Assembly: GCA_016124855.1 (NCBI GenBank)
Contig: WGMX01000057.1
Span: forward strand, 1-49,929
From: Anaerolineaceae bacterium
GTDB taxonomy: Bacteria > Chloroflexota > Anaerolineae > Aggregatilineales > Phototrophicaceae
Direction of reading: 5' to 3'
DNA: 49,929 bases
Part shown: positions 34,823 through 43,359 of the stretch, in pieces
Numbering within the stretch: position 1 is the first letter of the stretch
Layout of the letters: each line of letters begins with the position of its first letter
Position numbers and translations under genes: made by a program
Notes under the pieces: model-generated
Told to the model about the DNA's origin: nothing
Seen by the model: only the letters and a program-made list of their open reading frames with translations
The model's database searches: none

Positions 34823-35418
34823 ATGAGTCCGTGAGTATCGCCATCCTCGCCGGCGGACAATCTACCCGGATGGGGCAAGACAAGAGCTTTGTCGAGTTGC
34901 GGGGTAAACCGCTGATTGCTCACGTCATCAAGCGAGTGAGCGAACTATCACTACCCGTGATAATTATTGCCAACCGGCTTGATGCCTATCAAGTCTTTGG
35001 CCTGCCACTCTTTACTGATGTTTTACCTGACCGTAGTTCATTAGCCGGTTTATATTCAGCAATTCATTACAGCCGGACTGAATATACCCTATGTGTTGCC
35101 TGTGACATGCCTTTCCTAAATGTCTCGATTCTCGAAAAATTGATAAGCTTGCGTGCCGGTTATGACGCAGTTGTGCCTATCATTAACCAGCATCCGCAGG
35201 GTTTACACGCCGTCTACAGAAAAACGTGTCTTGAGCCGATGCTGCGGGAAATCCAACAAAACCATCTCCGAATTCGAGATTTTTATGCCCTCGTCAAAAC
35301 CCATTATGTTGACGAAACTGTGCTCCGCCAATATGACCCCGAATTGAAATCATTCATGAATGTCAACACGCCCGAAATTTTGGAAAAGCTGAAGTCTGGA
35401 GCCGGCCCTTCTGCTTAG
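34819..35418 (+). CDS. mobA: MobA molybdenum cofactor guanylyltransferase
   Basis: 199 residues. The N-terminal nucleotidyltransferase signature LAGGQSTRMGQDKSFVELRGK binds GTP. CDMPFL carries the metal Asp. MobA attaches GMP to molybdopterin to form the guanine dinucleotide cofactor used by DMSO-reductase-family enzymes such as the one at 37969-40143. ATG 34819 overlaps the FmdE stop (ATGA). Its stop overlaps the convergent TlpA stop, so the two operons abut tail to tail. Confidence 0.92.
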   Translation: MNESVSIAILAGGQSTRMGQDKSFVELRGKPLIAHVIKRVSELSLPVIIIANRLDAYQVFGLPLFTDVLPDRSSLAGLYSAIHYSRTEYTLCVACDMPFLNVSILEKLISLRAGYDAVVPIINQHPQGLHAVYRKTCLEPMLREIQQNHLRIRDFYALVKTHYVDETVLRQYDPELKSFMNVNTPEILEKLKSGAGPSA

Positions 35419-35963
35419 GCCGATTTTTCTAGCCCGGTGCTAATGTAACTATTGAGTTGCGCCTCGGTTAACATGCCCTGATGTGTGGCGTATTTATTGC
35501 CTTTGGAGTCGAAGAATAGGCTGGTCGGATATCCTTTTATCCCAAATTGATACGAGATATCCGCCGAATAATCCAGCAGCACCGGAAATGTCAATTTGAA
35601 CTCGGTGGCAAAGCTGTCAACCTGATTAAGTCTCTCAGCATTGTTGACCGCCAACACTACAAAACCTTGACCGCGGTACTGCTCAAACGCGCTTTCGATG
35701 ATCGGCATCTCGGCACGGCAGGGTGGACACCATGTCGCCCAAAAATTGACCATCACCACCTGCCCGCGATAATCCGATAGCGAGACTTTATCCCCTGCTA
35801 TATCGGTGGTCGAAAACTCGTAACTCTGGGCTGGCGTTTGAGCCAGAAGCATGAAGAATACCACCAGCCCCATCGACACGACAGCCATAACGATCCACCG
35901 CGCTCGTTGTCGAAAAGCTGAACGCGGTGTCTTTACTTTTGGTGATACTTGTTTAGGCATCAT
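35415..35963 (-). CDS. TlpA/ResA-type membrane-anchored thioredoxin
   Basis: 182 residues. TM helix (about 25-45, WIVMAVVSMGLVVFFMLLA) tethers a periplasmic redoxin domain (about 50-180) with the active-site WCPPC (WATWCPPCRAEMP) and cis-Pro in GYPTSLFF. Such proteins reduce apocytochrome c Cys or act in disulfide exchange, fitting the many CxxCH proteins here. It is the last gene of the molybdoenzyme operon, 4 bp after the HybB-like gene. Confidence 0.92.
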   Translation of the reverse strand: MMPKQVSPKVKTPRSAFRQRARWIVMAVVSMGLVVFFMLLAQTPAQSYEFSTTDIAGDKVSLSDYRGQVVMVNFWATWCPPCRAEMPIIESAFEQYRGQGFVVLAVNNAERLNQVDSFATEFKLTFPVLLDYSADISYQFGIKGYPTSLFFDSKGNKYATHQGMLTEAQLNSYISTGLEKSA

Positions 35964-35967
35964 TTCC

Positions 35968-37164
35968 CTAATGCTGCTTGGCTACATGTGATTCGTCAAT
36001 GAATGACGATGTTGGCACAGGTGCTGCGGGTTCTTGGTACACATCGGTCTCTTCATAAACCGGGAAGTAGCGCGCCACGAGGCTGTAAACCATTACTACG
36101 CCTGCGACCACACCCACGAGAATAGCGACTTCCATCCAATGTGGGGAGTAAAATTGTCCGTTAACAGGCTTCATGGCAAACCATGTCACATCAAACCGAT
36201 TGAGAATAACGCCTCCCATAACGAGTAGAGCACCAAATAGGGACATCTGGCGGCTCAGTCGGACCTGTTTGAACGCGAACAGAATAATCGGAATAACCGC
36301 TCCCACAATCACTTCTGTCCAGAAAAGGAAGGTGTAAATACCGCCCTCGAACAGTAAGCCTACTTCATTGGTGATGATCAGTTCCCCAAACTTCATGACC
36401 AGATAAAATCCCAGTAACCACGGCAGGAACCACGCGAGTTTGGCGAGAGTCTTGGTTTTCAAGCTGCGTCCGAACATCCAATAACTGATGTTGGCTCCGG
36501 CGATGACCAATGAAATACCCGAGGCCAGCGAACTGATGAGGAAGAAAACGGGCAGCAGCATCGAATACCACAATGGATGCAGGCGCGGCGAGAGGATGAC
36601 GAACATCGTTCCCAGCGACGACTGGTGCATGACTGAAAGGGTCGTGCCAATAATCACCATCGGCGCCGTATATTTCTTGATGGTAGGCAACAGCCATTTG
36701 AAGCGCGATTGTTCCAGCAGCACCGGACTAATTTCGTATATCAAAACCAGTGAATAAGCAGCGATACACCAGCTCACAATGAATAACGCGGAACTAACGT
36801 TGGGTCGTAAGAATACATTATAGAAACGATCCCAACGTCCAAGGTCAAACAGAAGGATCATCAATACCGCGAACTCACCGAGTAATCCCGCCAGAATCGT
36901 TGGACGCGTGGCAGCGTGAAGATCCTCAAAGTGCAAGACGTAAACGAGGGCGGCGAGGATAAAAGCCCCACCTGCCAGTGAAACAGTCGTTAGATCAAAA
37001 CTAATCCAGATGCCCCATGGAAAGGCTTTGCTGAGATTGGTTGTCGCACCCAAACCCGCATAGAAGCGATAAAGTCCCACCCCGAGTCCGAAGACCGTAA
37101 TGGCAGCCAAGACATAGATAAATTTCGGCAGAGTACGCAGTTCATGTAGTAATTTTTGAAGCAT
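35968..37164 (-). CDS. NrfD/HybB-family membrane quinone subunit
   Basis: 398 residues with about ten transmembrane helices. The sequence is closer to HybB of hydrogenase-2 (FPWGIWISFDLTTVSLAGGA and MHQSSLGTMFVIL) than to short PsrC or NrfD proteins. It would exchange electrons between the quinone pool and the four-cluster ferredoxin subunit encoded just upstream. It lies 2 bp after that gene and 4 bp before TlpA. Confidence 0.9.
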   Translation of the reverse strand: MLQKLLHELRTLPKFIYVLAAITVFGLGVGLYRFYAGLGATTNLSKAFPWGIWISFDLTTVSLAGGAFILAALVYVLHFEDLHAATRPTILAGLLGEFAVLMILLFDLGRWDRFYNVFLRPNVSSALFIVSWCIAAYSLVLIYEISPVLLEQSRFKWLLPTIKKYTAPMVIIGTTLSVMHQSSLGTMFVILSPRLHPLWYSMLLPVFFLISSLASGISLVIAGANISYWMFGRSLKTKTLAKLAWFLPWLLGFYLVMKFGELIITNEVGLLFEGGIYTFLFWTEVIVGAVIPIILFAFKQVRLSRQMSLFGALLVMGGVILNRFDVTWFAMKPVNGQFYSPHWMEVAILVGVVAGVVMVYSLVARYFPVYEETDVYQEPAAPVPTSSFIDESHVAKQH

Positions 37165-37166
37165 GG

Positions 37167-37964
37167 TTATTTATCTTCCACCACCGGTTGAGCGGCTCTT
37201 TCTTTTTCAGCCTCCAACCGTTCCTTTTCAGCTTCTTCCTTGAGATGTTTAATAGTCAGATAAGCGCCGGATAACCCCACCAGCATCATACCGGCCACCA
37301 TGGGTGTGCCTTCAGTCACCAGACGATTGGAGAACGCGGGCGATGTTGTGCCGGCAATCGGGAAACCTAAATCCTCAAAAGGCACAGGTGAAATGTAGAG
37401 GGTCGATGTTCCACCGTTTTCGGTTTCGCCGTAAACATGCTGAACATATTTATCCGGTCGGTCGGTGATGCGCTGATGGGCTTCAGCCACCATATCCTCG
37501 TACTTGCCCCATTTGATTGCGCCCGTCGGGCAAGTGGCAGCACAAGCAGGCTGCTGTCCTTCACTCAAACGCGCAAAACACATGTCGCATTTCACAACCA
37601 ACGGCAGCTGCTGATCCCATTCATAGTTCGGCACTTCAAATGGACACGCATACATGCAGTAACGGCATCCGATACAAACATCGCTGTTATAGCTTACGAT
37701 ACCGTCTTCATTGCGCGTTAGCGCGCTCACTGTACAGGCCGAGACGCACGAAGGATCTACACAGTGCATACAATGGTACGGCGCCGTAAACCGGTTGAGA
37801 TTCGGGTACTCACCCGTCACACCCGTTTCTTTTATCCAGATACGGGTACTGTCCATCGGCACATTGTTCTCGACACTGCACGCAACCATACACGAACGAC
37901 AGTCGATACAGTGCGAGACATCAATCAGAAACCCGTAACGTGGTTTTGTCGTATGTTCGCTCAT
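37167..37964 (-). CDS. Four-cluster ferredoxin subunit (DmsB/PsrB-like)
   Basis: 265 residues. Four [4Fe-4S] motifs are visible: CIDCRSCMVAC, CMHC...CVSAC, CIGCRYCMYAC and CDMC...CAATC. The C-terminus has a transmembrane helix (about 220-240, PMVAGMMLVGLSGAYLTI) and a charged tail with a Glu/Lys repeat (EEAEKERLEAEKERA). It carries electrons between the Mo subunit and the HybB-like membrane subunit. The anchoring helix is an addition over DmsB. It lies 4 bp after the Mo subunit. Confidence 0.92.
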   Translation of the reverse strand: MSEHTTKPRYGFLIDVSHCIDCRSCMVACSVENNVPMDSTRIWIKETGVTGEYPNLNRFTAPYHCMHCVDPSCVSACTVSALTRNEDGIVSYNSDVCIGCRYCMYACPFEVPNYEWDQQLPLVVKCDMCFARLSEGQQPACAATCPTGAIKWGKYEDMVAEAHQRITDRPDKYVQHVYGETENGGTSTLYISPVPFEDLGFPIAGTTSPAFSNRLVTEGTPMVAGMMLVGLSGAYLTIKHLKEEAEKERLEAEKERAAQPVVEDK

Positions 37965-37968
37965 GATG

Positions 37969-40143
37969 TTATACCTTTCTCACCGTTACAAAAGTCTGAC
38001 TGAGTGCCTGTCCGCCGCTTATAGGATCGGTATATGTCACATGTAAAACTGAACTGCTGGCCCCTCGTCCGAAAGCGGTAGTTAAACCCTTGGAAAGATG
38101 TCCATATCCGGGTGTCATGTACACACAATCATGGCGAATAGCCGGGGTGACCTTCACCTGAACGTTCACTTGCCCAACATCACTCAGGACTTCTACCCAA
38201 TCACCATCTTCAATCCCACGCTCGGAAGCCACATCGATGTTCATCCACATACGTGGTTCGTCAGCATACTTGTTGAGGAGCTGATTGTTTTGTGACCCAA
38301 ATTGTGTTGCTTGGGCGACCTTGCCGGTGAGCAGATAAAAGCGTCCCGGCGGTGGTTGCGGTGGTTCTTGCCACACAGGTACACCGGGGAAACCTATTTT
38401 GGATAGGGTATCAGAGAAAATTTCGATCTTACCGCTGGGCGTGTTCCAGCTATAACTGGCTTCCTCCTCGTTGGAAGGTAGTTCAATAAAGCCTTTGGAT
38501 TTTAGTTCTTCAAAGCTGACACCAAGCGGGGCAATTTGTTGGCGGATGTAGTCTTCTTCATCCTTGTACTGGAAATAATCGCCGAGTCCAAGACGTTCGC
38601 CTAACTGCTTATATATCCACAGGGCGGATTTAGCCTCGCCTTGCGGGTCAATGACAGGTTGGCGCAGGAAAATTCGGCTGCCAACCGGGTTAAGCGGATC
38701 ATACCGTTCGAGATACGACGCTTCGGGCAGCACAACATCCGAGAACCAAGCCGTATCGTTCATCAAGATGTCCACCGTGACGATAAAGTCCATTTTCTCG
38801 AAAGCCTGCAACGTTTTGGTGCGATCAGGCAGCGACATAACAGGATTTTGACGGGCAATAAACCAACCATGCGCTTGATACGGTTGTCCGGTGAGAACGT
38901 TGTCTCGCAGCTCTTGAAAGACACCGATTTTCAGCGGCACAACCGGATACTTACCCGGAACACCATCCAGTCGCAGGGCCGAGGAACGTGGATAAGACGG
39001 TTGTGGCGGCTTGCCTAACACGCCGCTGCCTTCACCTGCCGCTGCTTGCAGTGTTACATTCCAGTTACCAACAAGGGCGTTCAAAATCGCGATTGCGCGT
39101 TCAGTCTGGAATGAATTTTGGAAGTTTGATGTTCGCCAACCGTTATGCGCGAGGGCGTGTGGCGCTGCCGCGGCAAACTCGCGCGCGATGCGTTGAATCG
39201 TCTCAGCCGGAATTTCGGTGATTGTCGCCGCCCATTCGGGAGTATATTTTTCGACTTCCTTTACCAGTTCATCGAAGCCAACGGTGTATTGATCGACAAA
39301 AGACTGGTTGTACAGCTTTTCATTGATAATCACATTCAGCATCGCAAGATGGAACGCCGAGTCTGTGCCGGGTTTGATGGGCAGCCATTCGGTGGCTTTG
39401 GCAGCCGTCTTGGTAAAACGTGGATCAAGATAGACGACTTTGACCCCGCGTGTAATGGCTTCGCTCAATTCACCCGTTTCAGATGTTGAGATGGCCTCCA
39501 TCAAATTCCGTCCCGTCAAGATGATGTACTGGAGCTTGTCATCATAAATACGGGCGGGTTCTTCCATGCCATAAGTCAGCAAGTTGGAAACAATCATGGC
39601 ATTAAAGCATAGACTGCGCTGCGTGCCGTAATTGGGCGAACCATAAGCGTAAAGCAAATTCTCGAACTGCACTTGACTCAGATTATGCGTTGAAGAAAAC
39701 ACCATCGCTTCCGGCCCGTAGGTGTTTTTGATCTCAAGCATCTTGCTCGCGGTCAAGTCCAGTGCTTCTTCCCACGTCGCTTTGCGGAAGCGGCCTTCGC
39801 CGCGCTTACCTGTTCGGATGAGCGGTGTCAAAACACGGTCAGGATCATAAGTATTCATTAATCCCGATTGACCACGCACACAGAGATGACCTCGTGAATG
39901 AGGATGGTCAGGATTGCCGTCCAACTTAACGACGCGTCCGTTCCTGACTTTAGCGATCAAACCGCAGCGCCACACGCACATTTCACACATGCTGGGGATA
40001 AATCCATCACCAGATGGACTTAGTAATCCGGCGTCTTGCGCCGCCTGTGCCACCATTGGCGGGATCAATTGTCCGACAGCAAAGGCTCCGGCTGTGGTCG
40101 CACTCATTTTGAGAAAGTCACGTCTCGTTAAATCAATTGTCAT
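37969..40143 (-). CDS. Molybdopterin oxidoreductase, PsrA/PhsA-like
   Basis: About 724 residues. The Tat signal (TRRDFLKMS, then a hydrophobic stretch to about residue 36) exports it. The Fe4S4 motif is Cys53-x2-Cys56-x3-Cys60-x27-Cys88. The likely Mo ligand is Cys179 (RSLCFNAMI), as in PsrA, PhsA and TtrA rather than Ser (DMSO reductase) or Asp (Nar). It is therefore a candidate polysulfide, thiosulfate or tetrathionate reductase working in either direction. I prefer ATG 40143 with GGAGG five bases upstream; an in-frame ATG at 40167 adds eight residues. The sulfur-transport genes upstream support a sulfur substrate. Confidence 0.9.
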   Translation of the reverse strand: MTIDLTRRDFLKMSATTAGAFAVGQLIPPMVAQAAQDAGLLSPSGDGFIPSMCEMCVWRCGLIAKVRNGRVVKLDGNPDHPHSRGHLCVRGQSGLMNTYDPDRVLTPLIRTGKRGEGRFRKATWEEALDLTASKMLEIKNTYGPEAMVFSSTHNLSQVQFENLLYAYGSPNYGTQRSLCFNAMIVSNLLTYGMEEPARIYDDKLQYIILTGRNLMEAISTSETGELSEAITRGVKVVYLDPRFTKTAAKATEWLPIKPGTDSAFHLAMLNVIINEKLYNQSFVDQYTVGFDELVKEVEKYTPEWAATITEIPAETIQRIAREFAAAAPHALAHNGWRTSNFQNSFQTERAIAILNALVGNWNVTLQAAAGEGSGVLGKPPQPSYPRSSALRLDGVPGKYPVVPLKIGVFQELRDNVLTGQPYQAHGWFIARQNPVMSLPDRTKTLQAFEKMDFIVTVDILMNDTAWFSDVVLPEASYLERYDPLNPVGSRIFLRQPVIDPQGEAKSALWIYKQLGERLGLGDYFQYKDEEDYIRQQIAPLGVSFEELKSKGFIELPSNEEEASYSWNTPSGKIEIFSDTLSKIGFPGVPVWQEPPQPPPGRFYLLTGKVAQATQFGSQNNQLLNKYADEPRMWMNIDVASERGIEDGDWVEVLSDVGQVNVQVKVTPAIRHDCVYMTPGYGHLSKGLTTAFGRGASSSVLHVTYTDPISGGQALSQTFVTVRKV

Positions 40144-40199
40144 TACAGCCTCCAGTCGGCACTGCACACTTTAAAATATTTCTATCCCTTAATTACGGA

Positions 40200-40751
40200 C
40201 TACATCCTGTTCTTGCGCTGTAAACCTGCGCGATCAATCAGATAAAACAGGAACATAGAAAGCAGTGCGAAAAAGACGACGGTCAAAAAAGGACTGAGGT
40301 TCCAAAGGTCGGGGATGACGACATTCCCGATATTGGCAAGTTTTGAAATAGCCGGGAATACATATTGGTAAGTAAGGCCATAGATTCCAGCGCCAACGAG
40401 GAAACCCAGCAGCCCGGGAATCAGATAGTCAAGTTTGCCTTCGCCGCTGCCTGCTGCACAGGTACCGGGGCAGTAACCGCTGAGCGCCATGCCAACACCG
40501 AATATCAACCCACCAACAATATTGCCGACCACATATGTAGCCGGAACGTTCGGAAAGGTGATCAAACCCAAACCTCGTAAGAGATACAACCCGCTCATCG
40601 AAACGATCAACGCGGTCATCATGAATTTGAGTACCGCCATGTCCGTCAGACGGAAAACATTGACGATTTTGTGGTATTTGGTTAATCCGGCTTTATTCAG
40701 CGAGAAACCGAAGAATATGCCCAATAAGATAGCAATGACATAAGTGTTCAT
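40200..40751 (-). CDS. YeeE/YedE sulfur transport protein, C-terminal-type half
   Basis: 183 residues, about five transmembrane helices, of the YeeE/YedE family (DUF6691-like). The conserved Cys motif is GYCPGTCAAGSGEGK. Together with the next gene upstream it corresponds to the two halves of TsuA, which imports thiosulfate using Cys residues. It lies 2 bp after that gene and 56 bp before the molybdoenzyme gene. It may deliver sulfane sulfur to the cell or recycle the products. Confidence 0.9.
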   Translation of the reverse strand: MNTYVIAILLGIFFGFSLNKAGLTKYHKIVNVFRLTDMAVLKFMMTALIVSMSGLYLLRGLGLITFPNVPATYVVGNIVGGLIFGVGMALSGYCPGTCAAGSGEGKLDYLIPGLLGFLVGAGIYGLTYQYVFPAISKLANIGNVVIPDLWNLSPFLTVVFFALLSMFLFYLIDRAGLQRKNRM

Positions 40752-40753
40752 CT

Positions 40754-41299
40754 TTAGTATCTCCGACGATAGATAATGAGTGCGGTGATAATGCCAGACG
40801 CGAACATTCCGGCAATAAATAGGAAGGCCGAAGGCGCAAGCAGCATCCCGCCAGAAATCGCCAAACCACTGGTGCAGCCACCGGCGATGCCAGCCGCATA
40901 TTCAAGGATGATGGCGCCTATGAACGCCAGCACCCAGCGCTTCCATGTCTGCTGCCCGAAGATGCTTTTCCACTGCTCGTCATCATTGACAGCTTCCTTC
41001 TTACCCCATTTGAGTGTTCCACTGGTCGCAGCGCCAATCATGCCGCCGAAGAAAATACCAACCAGCAGCACCACGCCCCATGTAATGCCGGGTGGCATAA
41101 CATATTTGAAGTAGGTGTTGTCGAATAATGTGGGGGCGACTTGCGTACCAATCAACCCCGCGATGTTCTCAAATGCACCCGATGCACCCAGTAAGCTGTT
41201 GCTGAGCCAAACGGCCAGTACACCGACCACGCCCAGCAAAATTCCCGCTACATAAGGTGACCATTCGTCCTTGCGAATATAATTGATGATGCCTTTCAT
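40754..41299 (-). CDS. YeeE/YedE sulfur transport protein, N-terminal-type half
   Basis: 181 residues, about four to five transmembrane helices. The family motif GGCTSGLAISGG contains the thiosulfate-handling Cys. It starts at ATG 41299, which overlaps the upstream cytochrome stop, and has GGAGG 10 bases upstream. The split arrangement (two genes, each half of YeeE) is common in bacteria with PDO and rhodanese clusters. Confidence 0.9.
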   Translation of the reverse strand: MKGIINYIRKDEWSPYVAGILLGVVGVLAVWLSNSLLGASGAFENIAGLIGTQVAPTLFDNTYFKYVMPPGITWGVVLLVGIFFGGMIGAATSGTLKWGKKEAVNDDEQWKSIFGQQTWKRWVLAFIGAIILEYAAGIAGGCTSGLAISGGMLLAPSAFLFIAGMFASGIITALIIYRRRY

Positions 41300-42255
41300 G
41301 GCGTGTGTTCCTCCGTCTCGTTGTCTGAAATCAATGTGTCGATGACATTCAACACTTTGTCTGTTTTCGTAGGATTGTTCAGAATGCGCTGCAAGGTGCT
41401 GCGTGTTTGCAGTTTCAAGCGTACGAGTGCGGGCAGCATGTCCACCACATCAGTTGGATATTGCCCTTCAACCGGTGCCATCTTGGTAGTGGGTACATGC
41501 AAACGCATTTCATTGATGAGGACGAAACCACCACCACCGACGATCACCAAAATAATCAATCCAATCAAGATAACGTTGCCCCAATTGACGGGACGTTCAC
41601 CCAACACGATTTCGTTATACCGCTGGACATAATCCACCATGTTCGGATCATTGATGACGACTTCGTTGTTGACATGCGCACTAACCACTGCCTGTGTCGT
41701 AGGCTGCACTTCAGCCGGTGGTTGAGTGGCTTGTACTGCGTCAATAGCAGCGGCGGGTGTAATCGCATTCGTAGGTGAAATTGGGATTGGCGTGTTATCT
41801 GTGCTTCCAAGTTTGATGTTGAGCGTGGTCGCGTAGACTTGGGCGCGTTCCATCAAATCAGCCGTATGACACTGCTGACAAGCCGCCTTCACATCCGAAA
41901 GCGGCGGAACCATTCCGCTATGGGCAGCCACCTTATCAGTTGATTGCTCATTGCCGGCGTGGCAAAAAACACAAAAATCGCCAAAGGCGTGGGATTCATG
42001 CCAACCGGTTCCATCGTTATTAACAGGTTTTTGGGCTTGAACTTCATGGCAGTTCTTGCATGACGAGGCCTGCGATCCACATTGAAGGTCGGTAGAACCG
42101 GGCTTACAGTCGGCAATTGGAGGGTGATCCAGCACCGGATACACCGGTACCGATGAGGCCAGAACGGGCTGGGATGTTAGCAGCAGCATACTCATTCCTG
42201 CCACTACCAACAAGCCACCCATCAAAAAAAGGAACGATACATTTTTTAGTCGCAT
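41296..42255 (-). CDS. Membrane-anchored triheme cytochrome c
   Basis: 319 residues. Signal or anchor (about 8-27), a haem domain with CKNCH, CVFCH and CQQCH (about 65-135), a long Thr/Pro/Gln-rich linker (about 150-200), a TM helix (WGNVILIGLIILVIVGGGGFVLI, about 223-245) and a cytoplasmic tail of about 70 residues. Three CxxCH plus the nearby HESHAFGDF and HSGM resemble the haem context of the nonaheme cytochrome (GGDA..HSGMV), suggesting a common ancestry. GAGGAGA precedes ATG 42255. It is the first structural gene after ArsR. Probably an electron entry or exit for the Mo complex. Confidence 0.85.
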   Translation of the reverse strand: MRLKNVSFLFLMGGLLVVAGMSMLLLTSQPVLASSVPVYPVLDHPPIADCKPGSTDLQCGSQASSCKNCHEVQAQKPVNNDGTGWHESHAFGDFCVFCHAGNEQSTDKVAAHSGMVPPLSDVKAACQQCHTADLMERAQVYATTLNIKLGSTDNTPIPISPTNAITPAAAIDAVQATQPPAEVQPTTQAVVSAHVNNEVVINDPNMVDYVQRYNEIVLGERPVNWGNVILIGLIILVIVGGGGFVLINEMRLHVPTTKMAPVEGQYPTDVVDMLPALVRLKLQTRSTLQRILNNPTKTDKVLNVIDTLISDNETEEHTP

Positions 42256-42297
42256 ATAATTCTCCTCGAAAGAGGCTCATGCGGATAAATTTACAAA

Positions 42298-42636
42298 TCA
42301 GGCCTCTACCTTTTCGATCAGGTTAGCCCGATAAGTAATTCGGTCACGCATTAAAGATCTAAGTATGTCGAGCGCTTGAATTAAGCGTTTATCGACCAGA
42401 TGATATTGGACGTTTGTCCCCTGTCGGATAGTCGTAACCAATCCACGATCTCTCAAGACCTTCAAATGGCGGGATACATTCGACTGAGTACTATTCAGCT
42501 CCGTTACCAATTCACCAACGTAAAGTGGTTTTTCATCCAGTGCATATAAAATCAAAATTCGTGTGGGATCGGCAAACGCCGAGCAGAGATCCGCTTCCAT
42601 CTGTGATACTTCTTGCGCTAAGGTTTGCGAAATCAC
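42298..42636 (-). CDS. ArsR family transcriptional regulator
   Basis: 112 residues with an ArsR winged helix (about 15-95, with LNSTQSNVSRHLKVLRDRGLV). Only one Cys (Cys18) is present, so it has neither the arsenic CxC nor the two-Cys polysulfide sensor of SqrR/BigR; the signal is open. It starts at GTG 42636 with GGGGGTG upstream and lies 42 bp before the cytochrome gene, so it probably heads and controls the nine-gene sulfur/molybdoenzyme operon. A palindrome upstream of the start may be its operator. Confidence 0.9.
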   Translation of the reverse strand: MISQTLAQEVSQMEADLCSAFADPTRILILYALDEKPLYVGELVTELNSTQSNVSRHLKVLRDRGLVTTIRQGTNVQYHLVDKRLIQALDILRSLMRDRITYRANLIEKVEA

Positions 42637-42649
42637 GTATTCACCCCCT

Positions 42650-42666
42650 TAAACTTAAGTGGTTTA
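42650..42666. promoter_or_regulatory. Candidate ArsR operator
   Basis: TAAACTTAAGTGGTTTA has perfect TAAAC/GTTTA arms 5 bp long around a seven-base centre. It lies 13 bp upstream of the ArsR start codon, where autorepressors of this family usually bind. Inferred from symmetry and position. Confidence 0.5.
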
Positions 42667-43087
42667 GACGATATAGCCGGTTTGAGAAATGCAGTAGGAT
42701 TCTGCCCATCTCAAAACAAGTTATTGAGTAAAAGAACGCTCTTAAAAGCCCACATTTTTTGTGCGACAACAACTTAATCGTCTTTATATGAATAAACGCA
42801 TATACATACATTCATAGACTAACAAGTGGGGCCTTGTGACGACAGTACCCGCCGTCATGTACGCTTAGTGTAATTTGTCACAATAACAATTAGCTGGCAT
42901 GAAAAACTCAAATTTGTTCTATCGAAAGCTGTAAGTGATGGAGTAAACAGGGGATTCAGATTGCGGGAAAGTGAAAATAAATTGGCATATCCCTTACGGA
43001 AAATATCGGGAGGACGTTCATGCCATCCATAGGCATTAGAATATTCAAACTGCTCTAAGTTTCTACGATTGATTCTCCTTTTGACAC

Positions 43088-43102
43088 GGCATTATAAATG
43101 CC
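43088..43102. promoter_or_regulatory. Palindrome of unknown function
   Basis: GGCATTATAAATGCC is a perfect 6-bp inverted repeat around ATA. It is followed at once by CACTAGAAATCTTAGTG, a second inverted repeat. Neither has a T-run. They lie about 600 bp before the fucosidase gene, too far for a simple promoter operator, and may be relics of a lost gene's control region. Confidence 0.3.
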
Positions 43103-43218
43103 CACTAGAAATCTTAGTGCCCAAATGCTTGGTCGAATCCAGCTCAGCGTTCAAAGTTCAAAACTCCCTCATTTGTAAAATGACCCCGATACCCGAGTCG
43201 AATTTTAGGAATTTTTCT

Positions 43219-43359
43219 ATGCCTGCTCTCCTTTTCGTCGAAGATGATGCCACGATTGCTATGGGGTGGAATACTCGCTCCCACACCGAAGATCGACAGT
43301 TAGTCATTCGCATTACATTCCTGTCATTCGCCACACTCCTATTGGCCACCGCTGCCTAA
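43219..43359 (+). pseudogene. Response-regulator N-terminal remnant
   Basis: MPALLFVEDDATIAMG, from ATG 43219, is the start of a receiver domain (beta-1 and the acidic pair). After it the frame runs into unrelated sequence and stops at 43359. Restoring one base at GGGGTGG gives VEYSL, the expected next helix, and then similarity fades. No kinase or DNA-binding domain is found nearby. It looks like a small relic of an OmpR-type gene. Confidence 0.45.

Noticed and set aside
42298..42636. SqrR/BigR polysulfide sensor identity for the ArsR protein
   Set aside because: Only one Cys is present, while those sensors use two. I leave the inducer open.
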